Shown one piece after another: positions 1 through 12,003 of a stretch of 64,000 nt of DNA (the first letter of the stretch is position 1; each line of letters opens with the position of its first letter). Made by a program: the position numbers and the translations under genes. The stretch lies in the NCBI GenBank assembly GCA_963921825.1, contig OY997589.1:70850523-70914522 (forward strand). Reading direction: 5' to 3'. This DNA is from Erodium maritimum (taxonomy: Eukaryota > Streptophyta > Magnoliopsida > Geraniales > Geraniaceae). The notes under the pieces were generated by a model. That model worked only from the letters and a program-made list of their open reading frames with translations, did no database searches and was not told where the DNA came from.

Positions 1-637
1 ATTTTAATCCTTGTGTGTGAACCCTTAGAACCGTCATTGCATTGGATGTAGTTGACGGGTTCAAAGGAAGAATTACATTGGATGTAATTTGAGGCATCAT
101 TGCATTTGGAATGTAGTTGATGTGCTCATCGCATCTAGGATGTGCCAAAGTTTTGAACACAACTGGACAAGTAAAAGCGGGTCATGTCCGATACTTCCCA
201 ATCATCAACACCTTACTACCTCCCCGTCCTATGGGTGTCGTGCGCATTAGCGGAGCATCCATGGGGAAGCGGGGTAGTAGGTTTGGACGACATATGTGGG
301 TGTCGTGCGCATTAGCGGAGCACCTACATAGTGACGAGCCATAGTTGAAAATTGGTGGACCCGACTACGATTCTCGACCTGAGGTTGAGCTAGGGTAACA
401 GATAGGGTAAGTCGTGTACATAAGTACATACCCTAGCCAAGAGTCACATTGGATGTGATTGGATGGAGTCCTACCTACATAGCTCGATTAAGTGGTGAGC
501 ATTAGTTCAGCTTAATCGAGTGAATCAAGGATCTTGGTTTCAGATTCTAAAGGTTTAGAATTGATTGTTGGTGTTTAAGCTTGATCTTCATAAAATTTAT
601 TCAGTTTACTGATTGAATTTTATCTGTTGTAGATCAA

Positions 638-3600
638 ATGGCAAATTCAGCGAACATTAATAGTTTGTCATTAAAAACCATTCTTGACAGGGTCAAGCTA
701 AATGGGACAAACTATTTGGACTGGTACATAATTTTGAGGATAGTCCTCAAGTCTGAACGCAAAGAATATGTCCTTGACAAGGCTGTCTCTAAGACCATAT
801 CAGAGTTACATGAAGTGTCATTAACTGCTGAGAAGAATATCTCAGGGATCTGGGATCCAAGGATATTCTGATGGTCAACAAGGGAATTGGAAGTGGCAAG
901 GGCTGGGCCCATGCGCACTTGGTAGGAAAGATGAGACACCTGAGAATGTCTTCTTCTACTGTCAACAGCCTGGTCATTGGAACCGGGATTACAGGAAGTT
1001 CACGGCTGATCTGAAGAAGGGCAGTGGGACTGCGCCTTCATCAAATAGCCTGGATGATCTGAAGAAGGGCAGTAGGACTGCGCCTTCATCAGGAAACCTG
1101 GATGATCTAAGGAAGGGCGGTGGGACCGTGCCTTCATTCGGTATTAACTCTATAGAGCTACATCTCTCTACTTCCAAAGATTCATGGGTATTAGATACCA
1201 TGACTGAATCTCACACATGCACTAATATATGGTGGCTGAAAGTAGGAGAGATTTGGAAAGCACGAAATGGACCTCAGAGTTGTGGCAACTGCTGTAGGAT
1301 CCATGAGTCTTGCTTTGCCAAGAGGCCTTGTCTTAGTATTGTATAATGTATATTGCATACCTACTCTTAGTAGGAATATTATATCTGTATCCGTGTTTGA
1401 CAAGGAAGGATATAATGTTAATATTGGAAATGGAGTTTTCAATGTTCTATGCAATGATATGTTTTATACCAGTACTGACATGGTTGGAGGATTGTACATA
1501 TTAGATATGGGTAACAATGCCTCAAGTTCTATATATTCCGTTAATACCAAGAGGTCTAAATCCAACGATTTAAACCTAACTCTGTTATGGTACTGTCATT
1601 TGGGTCGCATAAACAAGAAGCGCCTATCAGCACTTCAGAAGTGCGGGCTTTCAGGTTCATTCGAATTCCATTCGATCGATAGGTGCAAGGTTTGTTTGAT
1701 GGGCAAAATGACTAAAGTGCCCTTTATCGATCGCGATGAAAGGGCGGGTGAATTATTGGGGCTGATACACTCGAATGTGTGTAGACCAATAAGTTCACTT
1801 GCCAGGAGGGGTTTTAGCTACTTTATCACATTTACTGATGATTACAGTAAATATGGTTATGTCTATTCGGTGAGACATAAGTCTGAAACTTTTGATAAAT
1901 TCAAAGAGTTTAAGACTATAGTAGAAAACCAGCTCGACAAAGGTATTAAGGCACTTCGATTGGATCGAGGTGGAAAATACTTGATCACAGAGTTATTAGA
2001 TCATCTAAAAGAGAATGGGATCCTTTTGGAATGGACTCCTCCTAGGTCACTGTAGTTGAAAGGTGTAGCCAAACGGAGAAATCGGACATTGTTAGACAAT
2101 GGTCTGTTCCATGATTAGTTGGACTGATCTCCCAATCTCTTTTAGGGGTTTTGCTCTAGAGACGACCGCATTCATAGTGAATCGGGCTTCGACGAATGGT
2201 GTGGAAGGGACACCATTTTAAAAATGGTACGGGATGATGCCCGCTTTGTCCTTCCTAAAGATTTGTGGTTGCGAGGCTTATGTGAAACATTTGGTTTCGA
2301 CTAAGCTCGAACCAAGATCTGAGATATGCACCTTCGTGTGGTATCCCAAAGCAACAAGGGGATACTATTTCTACAATCCCAGTGAGAACATGGTGTTCGT
2401 CGCTTGGGGTGGGGTCTTTATGGAAAAGAAGTTTTGTTTCCAAAGACGTCATTGGGAGGACTGTGCATCTCGAAGAAATTCAGGATGGTACAGATCTGTC
2501 TAAACGAATTGGCAACCCAGTAGAAAGGAGCCAGAGATTGTCGTAGAGTAAGAACCAATTCCTGTTACAATTCCGGAAGGTCCAAGGCGATTTGAAAGGA
2601 TCAATCTTCCACCTCCAAGATATGGTATCCGGAGGTGACAATGAAGTCATGGTGGATCACGATGATCCAGCCACCTTTCAGGAAGTCGTGGATGGGCCCA
2701 ACTCCGAGTTATGGCTGGGAGCCATGAGGGAGGAAATGCAATCCATGTCGGACAACCGAGTCTGGGAACCGGTTGATCCCATCAATGGTGTGAGGACCAT
2801 CGGATGCAAATGGATCTTCAAGGTGAAGATAGACATGGATGGCAACCCTCTGACCTACAAAGCTCAACTGGTGGCGAAAGGTTATAGGCATGGATTGACT
2901 ATGAGGAAACCTTCTCCTTAGTGGCTATGGTCAAAATCGATCCAAATTCTTCTTGACATAACTGCGTATCATAATTACGAGATATGGCAAGTGGATGTCA
3001 AAACCGCTTTCCTAAATGGAAATTTGACTGAGTATGTTTATATGTCTCGGCCCAAAGGTTTTGACGATCCGAAGAATAAAGGAAAGATTTATAAGTTGTT
3101 GAAATCCATTTATGGATTGAAACGAACTTCTCGGAGTTGGATCCTTCGTTTTGATGAAGCTGTAATTGGATTTGGCTTAATCAAGAACGAGGATGAATCT
3201 TGCGTTTATAAGAAGGCTAGTGGGAGCAATATTACCTTTCTGGTTCTCATTGAAAACGACATCCCAACCTTGCACGAGACTAAAGCTTGGTTGAGGAAGT
3301 GTTTTTCAATAAAGGACTTAGGTGATGCTTCTCATATCTTAAGGATTAAGATATGTAGAGATCGCACCAAGAGGGTCTTGGATTTAAGTCAGGGAACCTA
3401 TGTGAACAAGGCATTGAGTAGGTTCTTAATGCTCGATTCAAAGAAAGGACTCTTACCCACTAGTCATGGCATTCATCTCAGCAAGACTCAGTGTCCTAAG
3501 ACACCTGATGAGCTGAAAAGGATGATGAGAATCCTATGCGCCTGGGGGCAGGATCGATCATATATGCCATGACATGTATGAGAACAGACGTCTCGTAAGC

Positions 3601-4075
3601 CTTATGTTGTAACAGTAGACATCATTCTAACCCGGGGGAAAGATGATGCTGAACTAGTCGTCGAAGGATGAGTAGACGCTAGTTTTCCAAGACAAATCCA
3701 GATGACTTTAGAAGTCAATCAGGATATGTGTTTACGCTGAATGGCAGAGCTTTAGCTGGGAAAGCGTAAAGCAAGATACCATTGCCGAATCTACGACAGA
3801 GGCCAAGTACATGGATGCTGCAGAGGCAGCTAAGGAGGCTATGTGGATTTGGAAATTCATGGCAGGGCTGGGTGTAATTAAAAACCCATCCAGCCCGGTG
3901 AATCCATCTTGCGACAACACAAGGGCCATTGCGCAAGCTAAAAGCCTAGATCGTATAACAAATCCAAACATGTACTGCGGCGTATCCACCTCATCAGATA
4001 AATACTGAACTGAGGTGAAGTGAAGATAACCGATATTGCAACAGATGATAACATAGCCAACCCTTTGACTAAGGC
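638..4075 (+). pseudogene. copia gag-pol remnant, copy A
   Basis: A decayed polyprotein in several frames. Gag with the UBN2-type KLNGTNYLDW motif is at 638-900. A degraded zinc knuckle at 940-990 has lost its first and last Cys (VFFYC...GHWNRDY). The protease site at 1190-1225 reads DTM instead of DTG. GAG-pre-integrase and the integrase core (1267-2055) end at a TAG inside the motif before NRTL; both His of the HHCC finger are replaced (WYCHLGR). RT (2592-3572) has FLVLIENDIPTL where the family has the YVDD box, so the catalytic aspartates are gone. RNase H remnants with TEAKYM and CDNTRAIAQAK are at 3795-4008. A deletion and frameshifts separate RT and RNase H. Copy B shares nearly all these lesions. 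No functional protein is expected. Confidence 0.88.
1008..1151 (+). repeat. 48-bp tandem repeat in the gag-protease linker, three units
   Basis: Three units begin at 1008, 1056 and 1104, each starting gatct(g/a)a(a/g)gaaggg, with exactly 48 bases (16 codons) between starts. The period keeps frame, so the repeat expands a Gly/Ser-rich linker (KKGSGTAPSS-type) between the zinc knuckle and protease. Copy B carries the same array on the minus strand at about 11500-11635, so it predates the split of the copies. Confidence 0.85.
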
Positions 4076-4144
4076 AGTGTCACTTCCTGAACATGTTAGA
4101 CATGTAAAGTCGATGGGGACATATTGGAGTTTAGATTGGAACTA

Positions 4145-4159
4145 GGGCAAGTGGGAGAT
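4145..4159 (+). other. polypurine tract of copia copy A
   Basis: The purine-rich stretch gggcaagtgggagat directly precedes the LTR start TGTTAGTC at 4160. In LTR retrotransposons this tract primes plus-strand DNA synthesis. An identical tract in copy B confirms the position. Confidence 0.85.
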
Positions 4160-5847
4160 TGTTAGTCTTAGTGCCCGTAGTTCAATCCTAAATGTCCAAA
4201 TGTATATATCATCGTTAGCAATAAAATTAAAGCGGCTTTATATTACTTATGTGTTGGAGTAATATATCGATGTGTGCTCTGATCTATGCCCACCATGCGA
4301 ATAGAACCATAGATCGAGATAGATCACACTCGATGGGTCCCTAGTCAACAAAGCTTCACTAGAAGCGACTAGTATGAAAGATGGCTCTTTATGGCTTACG
4401 TTCTGTTAGTCATTGGAATGGGATTCCGGAGTCTGATCATAGATATCATGTGGGACATGATATTGGACGACCCGCCCTGAATATGTGCCATAAATTAAGT
4501 CATGAACATATTCAGTGTTGTAGCTTGTCATGTATCCTTAGACCAAGGAGTCTTTGTGATCGCTATGTAGTCTACAACCTAGTTTGACCTGAGCCTAACG
4601 TTGTCCGTAACAGGGCTTCCATAACGGCCAGGATTGGCTTGGGGACGGGCTACATGAGTGACACGAAAGACGGCTAAGGGATTTATCCCTCATACTAAGG
4701 TATGGGAAAGATATCGGTTCTCGGCCGCTTGATCGAGAGTGACTGGAAGAATAGCATGGCCATGCACATGATACTTGGTATCATATCTTCAGTCATCTCA
4801 CATATCAAGGAACGGTGATTGAGAATAATAAGGATGACGGCTCTATGCCTTATCTCAATCAGGATATCGGAGATAAAAGGATAATGACAGGGACGACGGA
4901 AAGGTTAGAATTGACAGGGTCGATTCGTTATGTAGTGTCAGGCAATACTAAAGTCTCATTAGTTGCCACTTAAATAGGATCAAGTAAAATGGGATTTTAC
5001 GTTGATCTATTGACATGCATAAACCTAAGGGTCACACCGGAGGATGAAACTCATTGACACATTTATGGAGAATGGCCAAAAGGGAGTTGTCTCGGGACAT
5101 GACCAAAACTGGGTTTTGGGTCATGTGCCCGTAAGTGAATAGGACTTTACGGATCGAGACAAGGCTTGGAGTCTTGGGATTGATCGCGTCGGATAATGTT
5201 GGACATTTCCGGTATGGAAGGCATGGAGGCGATGAGCGAATCACGGGACCTCGTTGGAAATGGCCACGGGCCATGTTCCAAGAGGCCGATGAAAGGCCCA
5301 TGCAACCAAGGCCCATGGAACTAATTAATCAAGTCTTGATTAATTAGTACTAAGTAAGCAAGACAAGGATTAAGGTGTTGGTGATTCACCACCTAACCCA
5401 ATCTTGTCTTGCCATACTTTGTCCTATTTACACCTTACTTGACACCATACTTGTCCCATGCCTTTAGTTGGACAAGTATGGGTTTTGTTATGTTTAAGTC
5501 ATCTTTTTTCAACATAACAAACACAAGACAAGAATAGGAAACACATTTTCTCTCCCTCTTCCATGGCCATTTCGGGTTTGGCTAGTTTCCACCTCCATGT
5601 TTGTGTTCTTGAGTCCTCAAAGAGAAGAACTACGTGGCTTTGATTCCCATGTGGATACGTAGGCGTCTTGGAGACTCAAGCCAATCATTCGTTAACCGGT
5701 GTTCTTGTTTTGGTAAGAACTAGTGCTGAATTTTTCTCTTGTTAATCCATTCTTTGTTAGTTGTTTCATGGTTTTAATTGTCTCTTGGTTTTCAATGATT
5801 TTCCGCTGCGAGTTGGTTCATCTCCAACCCTACCTCGAGACCCAACA
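4160..5847 (+). repeat. 3' LTR of copia copy A
   Basis: Starts TGTTAGTCTTAG after the polypurine tract and ends CGAGACCCAACA at 5847. It is 1688 bp, the same length as both LTRs of copy B, of which it is the reverse-complement equivalent. It is visibly more diverged from copy B's LTRs (for example around 4490 and 4570-4585) than these are from each other. Confidence 0.9.
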
Positions 5848-6443
5848 CTATTCACTTGTTTGAGGTACGCCTACCTTTCCACGATATGTGATGAAACGAA
5901 CGATTGGCCCAAATCCTACAGTGTTAGTAAGATCTCTTGTTTTGTTGAAAGAAGTGCGTTTGAATTCCGTGTAATTTGTTTGTGGTTGGCTTTGACTTGT
6001 AGAGAGTTCCAACAGGATACTTTGACGACGGAATTTCCGGTGAAGGATATCGTGATCTAGTGAAGCACGATTAAGTGAATGTTGTGTAAATTCAGAAACG
6101 ATTAAAGACCGTGCAGAGCAGACAAAAGATTTATGCAGTTAGAAGGCGCAGACCTCTAGAGGTTACGGTCGGTGAGCACGTATTACTGAAGGTGGGCCTA
6201 AGAAGGACTTTTAGCGGTTCGACCGCGTCGGAGGCAAGTTGGCCCCACAACTTATCGAAATTTTTGAGATCTTCAGTCAGGGCTAGAGCCGTTGCCCAGC
6301 AGCTTCCTTGTATTCCCAAACTGTGGGAGTACTCCACGGATCCCTCGCCTGTGAGTCGTGAGCAGGACGTTCCCTGAGATAGGATCAAGGGGAGCGCTTG
6401 CGTTTTAAATTTCAAGGATGAAATTCTTTTAAGGGGGGTAGAC
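5848..6443 (+). pseudogene. Gypsy chromovirus pol C-terminus remnant and polypurine tract
   Basis: From about 6085 the frame reads KIQKRLKTVQSRQKIYAVRRRRPLEV, the conserved segment after the integrase core of Tekay/Del chromoviruses, then VGEHVLLKV. Frameshifted remains of the GKLAP region follow at 6230-6290. The end of the coding part is eroded. At 6429-6443 a polypurine tract (ttttaaggggggtagac) leads into the LTR start TGTAAAACC at 6444. Bases 5848-6060 between copia copy A and this segment show no recognisable coding similarity. The same pol segment is better preserved on the minus strand at 34782-35590. Confidence 0.75.
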
Positions 6444-6786
6444 TGTAAAACCCCACTCTTTCAAAAAGGGTATTATTCGAGATTTGAAACGTTGGAATAG
6501 AGTTTTGCAATGAGTGGAAGTTGAGAGGGGAAAATCAAAAAAAAAGGGGGGGAAGATTAAACTGGACTGAGTTGGGATTGGGCCAGCTTGGGCCCAATCT
6601 GTTAGCACGCGCGTCGGCCCAATCCGCACCGAAACCCTAGCCCTCTTGCGCTTCTTCTCCACGCGTGACTGCACGCTTACCGAGACAAAAGTCTCGCCAC
6701 TCCTCTCTCCTTCGATCCTCTCTCTCCCACCTCAGACCTCTTTCCCTCTCTTGCACCCTCGTTTCTCCATCGCAACACCACCCTTC

Positions 6787-8474
6787 TGTTGGGTCTCGAG
6801 GTAGGGTTGGAGATGAACCAACTCGCAGCGGAAAATCAATGAAAACCAAGAGACAATTAGAACCATGAAACAACTAACAAAGAATGGATTCACAAGAGAA
6901 AAATTCAGCACTAGTTCTTACCAAAACAAGAACACCGGTTAACGAATGATTGGCTTGAGTCTCCAAGACGCCTACGTATCCACTTGGGAATCAAAGCCAC
7001 GTAGTTCTTCTCTTTGAGGACTCAAGAACACAAACATGGAGGTGGAAACTAGCCAAACCCGAAATGGCCATGGAAGAGGGAGAGAAAATGTGTTTCCTAT
7101 TCTTGTCTTGTCTTTGTTATGTTGAAAAAAGATGACTTAAACATAACAAAACCCATACTTGTCCAACTAAAGGCATGGGACAAGTATGGTGTCAAGTAAG
7201 GTGTAAATAGGACAAAGTATGGCAAGACAAGATTGGGTTAGGTGGTGAATCACCAACACCTTAATCCTTGTCTTGCTTACTTAGTACTAATTAATCAAGA
7301 CTTGATTAATTAGTTCCATGGGCCTTGGTTGCATGGGCCTTTCATGGGCCTCTTGGAACATGGCCCGTGGCCATTTCCAACGAGGTCCCGTGATTCGCTC
7401 ATCGCCTCCATGCCTTCCATACCGGAAATGTCCAACATTATCCGACGCGATCAATCCCAAGACTCTAAGCCTTGTCTCGATCCGTAAAGTCCTATTCACT
7501 TACGGGCACATGACCCAAAACCCAGTTTTGGTCATGTCCCGAGACAACTCCCTTTTGGCCATTCTCCATAAATGTGTCAATGAGTTTCATCCTCCGGTGT
7601 GACCCTTAGGTTTATGCATGTCAATAGATCAACGTAAAATCCTATTTTACTTGATCCTATTTAAGTGGCAACTAACGAGACTTTAGTATTGCCTGACACT
7701 ACATAACGAATCGACCCTGTCGATTCTAACCTTTCCGTCGTCCCTGTCATTATCCTTTTATCTCCGATATCCTGATTGAGATAAGGCATAAAGCCGTCAT
7801 CCTTATTATTCTCAATCACCGTTCCTTGATATGTGAGATGACTGAAGATATGATACCCAGTATCATGTGCATGGCCATGCTATTCTTCCAGTCACTCTCG
7901 ATCAAGTGGCCGAGAACCGATATCTTTCCCATACCTTAGTATGAGGGATAAATCCCTTAGCCGTCTTTCGTGTCACTCATGTAGCCCGTCCCCAAGCCAA
8001 TCCTGGCCGTTATGGAAGCCCTGTTACGGACAACGTTAGGCTCAGGTCAAACTCAGTTGTTGACTACATAGCGATCACAAAGACTCCTTGGTCTAAGGAT
8101 ACATGACAAGCTACAACACTGAATATGTTCATGACTTAATCTATGGCACATATTCAGGGCGGGTCGTCCAATATCATGTCCCACATGATATCTATGATCA
8201 GACTCCGGAATCCCATACCAATGACTAACAGAACGTAAGCCATAAAGAGCCATCTTTCATACTAGTCGCTTCTAGTGGAGCTTTGTTGACTAGGGACCCA
8301 TCGAGTGTGATCTATCTCGATCTATGGTTCTATTCGCATGGTGGGCATAGATCAGAGCACACATCGATATATTACTCCAACACATAAGTAATATAAAGCC
8401 GCTTTAATTTTATTGCTAACGATGATATATACATTTGGACATTTAGGATTGAACTACGGGCACTAAGACTAACA
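6787..8474 (-). repeat. 3' LTR of copia copy B
   Basis: Plus-strand reading starts TGTTGGGTCTCGAGG and ends GACTAACA. It aligns without indels to 13561-15248 (constant offset 6774). Differences noticed are near 7193, 7793, 7871, 8218 and 8253. Confidence 0.92.
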
Positions 8475-8489
8475 ATCTCCCACTTGCCC
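8475..8489 (-). other. polypurine tract of copia copy B
   Basis: The plus strand reads atctcccacttgccc, the complement of the tract next to copy A's 3' LTR. It abuts the 3' LTR as expected for the plus-strand primer. Confidence 0.85.
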
Positions 8490-8559
8490 TAGTTCCAATC
8501 TAAACTCCAATATGTCCCCATCGACTTTACATGTCTAACATGTTCAGGCAGTGACACTG

Positions 8560-11500
8560 CCTTAGTCAAAGGGTTGGCTATGTTATCATCTGTTGCAATA
8601 TCGGTTATCTTCACTTCACCTCAGTTCAGTATTTATCTGATGAGGTGGATACGCCGCAGTACATGTTTGGATTTGTTATACGATCTAGGCTTTTAGCTTG
8701 CGCAATGGCCCTTGTGTTGTCGCAAGATGGATTCACCGGGCTGGATGGGTTTTTAATTACACCCAGCCCTGCCATGAATTTCCAAATCCACATAGCCTCC
8801 TTAGCTGCCTCTGCATCATCCATGTACTTGGCCTCTGTCGTAGATTCGGCAATGATATCTTGCTTTACGCTCTCCCAGCTAAAGCTCTGCCATTCAGCGT
8901 AAACACATATCCTGATTGACTTCTAAAGTCATCTGGATTTGTCTTGGAAAACTAGCGTCTACTCATCCTTCGACGACTAGTTCAGCATCATCTTTCCCCC
9001 GGGTTAGAATGATGTCTACTGGTACAACATAAGGCTTACGAGACGTCTGGTCTCATACATGTCATGGCATATATGATCGATCCTGCCCCCAGGCGCATAG
9101 GATTTTCATCATCCTTTTCAGCTCATCGGGTGTCTTAGGACACTGAGTCTTGCTGAGATGAATGCCATGACTAGTGGGTAAGAGTCCTTTCTTTGAATCG
9201 AGCATTAAGAACCTACTCAATGCCTTGTTCACATAGGTTCCCTGACTTAAATCCAAGACCCTCTTGGTGCGATCTCTACATATCTTAATCCTTAAGATAT
9301 AAGAAGCATCGCCTAAGTCCTTTATTGAAAAACACTTCCTCAACCAAGCTTTAGTCTCGTGCAAGGTTGGGATGTCGTTTTCAATGAGAACCAGAAAGGT
9401 AATATTGCTCCCACTAGCCTTCTTATAAACGCAAGATTCATCCTCATTCTTGATTACGCCAAATCCAATTACAGCTTCATCAAAACGAAGGATCCAACTC
9501 CGAGAAGTTCGTTTCAATCCATAAATGGATTTCAACAACTTATAAATCTTTCCTTTATTCTTCGGATCGTCAAAACCTTTGGGCCGAGACATACAAACGT
9601 ACTCAGTCAAATTTCCATTTAGGAAAGCGGTTTTGACATCCACTTGCCATATCTCGTAATTATGATACGCAGTTATGTCAAGAAGAATTTGGATCGATTT
9701 TGACCATAGCCACTAAGGAGAAGGTTTCCTCATAGTCAATCCATTGGATCTGCCTATAACCTTTCGCCACCAGTTGAGCTTTGTAGGTCAGAGGGTTGCC
9801 GTCCATGTCCATCTTCACCTTGAAGATCCATTTGCATCCTATGGTCCTCACACCATTGATGGGATCAACCGGTTCCCAGACTCGGTTGTCCGACATGGAT
9901 TGCATTTCCTCCCTCATGGCTCCCAGCCATAACTCGGAGTTGGGCCCATCCACGACTTCCTGAAAGGTGGCTGGATCATCGTGATCCACCATGACTTCAT
10001 TGTCACCTCCGGATACCATATCTTGGAGGTGGAAGATTGATCCTTTCAAATCGCCTTGGACCTTCCGGAATTGTAACAGGAATTGGTTCTTACTCTACGA
10101 CAATCTCTGGCTCCTTTCTACTGGGTTGCCAATTGGTTTAGACAGATCTGTACCATCCTGAATTTCTTCGAGATGCACAGTCCTCCCAATGACGTCTTTG
10201 GAAACAAAACTTCTTTTCCATAAAGACCCCACCCCAAGCGACGAACACCATGTTCTCACTGGGATTGTAGAAATAGTATCCCCTTGTTGCTTTGGGATAC
10301 CACACGAAGGTGCATATCTCAGATCTTGGTTCGAGCTTAGTCGAAACCAAATGTTTCACATAAGCCTCGCAACCACAAATCTTTACGAAGGACAAAGCGG
10401 GCATCATCCCGTACCATTTTTAAAATGGTGTCCCTTCCACACCATTCGTCGAAGCCCGATTCACTATGAATGCGGTCGTCTCTAGAGCAAAACCCCTAAA
10501 AGAGATTGGGAGATCAGTCCAACTAATCATGGAACAGACCATTGTCTAACAATGTCCGATTTCTCCGTTTGGCTACACCTTTCAACTACAGTGACCTAGG
10601 AGGAGTCCATTCCAAAAGGATCCCATTCTCTTTTAGATGATCTAATAACTCTGTGGTCAAGTATTTTCCACCTCGATCCAATCAAAGTGCCTTAATACCT
10701 TTGTCGAGCTGGTTTTCTACTATAGTCTTAAACTCTTTGAATTTATCAAAAGCTTCAGACTTATGTCTCACCGAATAGACATAACCATATTTACTGTAAT
10801 CATCAGTAAATGTGATAAAGTAGCTAAAACCCCTCCTGGCAAGTGAACTTATTGGTCTACACACATTTGAGTGTATCAGCCCCAATAATTCACCCGCCCT
10901 TTCATCGCGATCGATAAAGGGCACTTTAGTCATTTTTCCCATCAAACAAACCTTGCACCTATCGATCGAATGGAATTCGAATGAACCTGAAAGCCCGCAC
11001 TTCTGAAGTGCTGATAGGCGCTTCTTGTTTATGCGACCCAAATGACAGTCCCATAACAGAGTTAGGTTTAAATCGTTGGATTTAGACCTCTTGGTATTAA
11101 CGGAATATATAGAACTTGAGGCATTGTTACCCATATCTAATATGTACAATCCTCCAACCATGTCAGTACTGGTATAAAACATATCATTGCATAGAACATT
11201 GAAAACTCCATTTCCAATATTAACATTATATCCTTCCTTGTCAAACACGGATACAGATATAATATTCCTACTAAAAGAAGGTATGCAATATACATTATAC
11301 AATACTAAGACAAGGCCTCTTGGCAAAGCAAGACTCATGGATCCTACAGCAGTTGCCACAACTCTGAGGTCCATTTCGTGCTTTCCAAATCTCTCCTACT
11401 TTCAGCCACCATATATTAGTGCATGTGTGAGATTCAGTCATGGTATCTAATACCCATGAATCTTTGGAAGTAGAGAGATGTAGCTCTATAGAGTTAATAC

Positions 11501-12003
11501 CGAATGAAGGCACGATCCCACCACCCTTCCTTAGATCATCCAGGTTTCCTGATGAAGGCGCAGTCCTACTGCCCTTCTTCAGATCATCCAGGCTATTTGA
11601 TGAAGGCACAGTCCCACTGCCCTTTTTCAGATCAGCTGTGAACTTCCTGTAATCCCGGTTCCAATGACCAGGCTGTTGGCTGTAGAAGCAGACATTCTCA
11701 GATGTCTCATCTTTCCTGCCAAGTGCGCATGGGCCCAGCCCTTGCCACTTCCAATTCCCTTGTTGACCACCAGAATATCCTTGGATCCCCGATCCCTAAG
11801 ATATTCTTCTCAGCAGTTAATGACACTTCATGTAACTCTGATATGGTCTTAGAGACAGCCTTGTCAAGGACATATTCTTTGCGTTCAGACTTGAGGACTA
11901 TCCTCAAAATTCTGTACCAGTCCAAATAGTTTGTCCCATTTAGCTTGACCCTGTCAAGAATGGTTTTTAATGACAAACTATTAATGTTCGCTGAATTTGC
12001 CAT
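8560..12003 (-). pseudogene. copia gag-pol remnant, copy B
   Basis: Minus-strand gag starts at 12003 (MANSANINSLSLKT). The zinc knuckle near 11660-11700 reads VCFYS...GHWNRDY, losing the second and last Cys. The protease site near 11440 reads DTM. The integrase frame (11374-10682) stops early through a CGA-to-TGA change absent from copy A, and further on carries the TAG shared with A. HHCC histidines are replaced (WDCHLGR). RT (10049-9062) lacks YVDD exactly as in A (LVLIENDIPT). RNase H remnants are at 8823-8626. The mixture of shared and private lesions makes this a late copy of an already dead template. No active enzyme is expected. Confidence 0.88.

Larger units (their letters stand above)
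1..5847 (+). mobile_element. Ty1/copia retrotransposon, copy A (Angela/Tork-like), 5' end outside window
   Basis: LTR retrotransposon read on the plus strand: 5' leader, gag, protease, integrase, reverse transcriptase, RNase H, polypurine tract (4145-4159) and 3' LTR (4160-5847). The order integrase before RT places it in Ty1/copia. The polypurine tract, LTR length (1688 bp) and RT sequence resemble the Angela/Tork lineage (BARE/WIS/Angela-like); the lineage is my inference. By alignment with copy B about 2.6 kb, including the 5' LTR, lies before position 1. The five bases after the 3' LTR, CTATT (5848-5852), should be the target duplication but its partner is outside the window. It sits inside the Gypsy element whose pol end resumes at about 6085. 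Coding capacity is destroyed. Confidence 0.9.

Noticed and set aside
5032..5347. Open frames in the copia LTR (5135-5347 + and 5316-5032 -), recurring at 7287-7602 and 14061-14376
   Set aside because: They are overlapping frames of the LTR itself, repeated because the LTR is repeated; no domain and no coding pattern.
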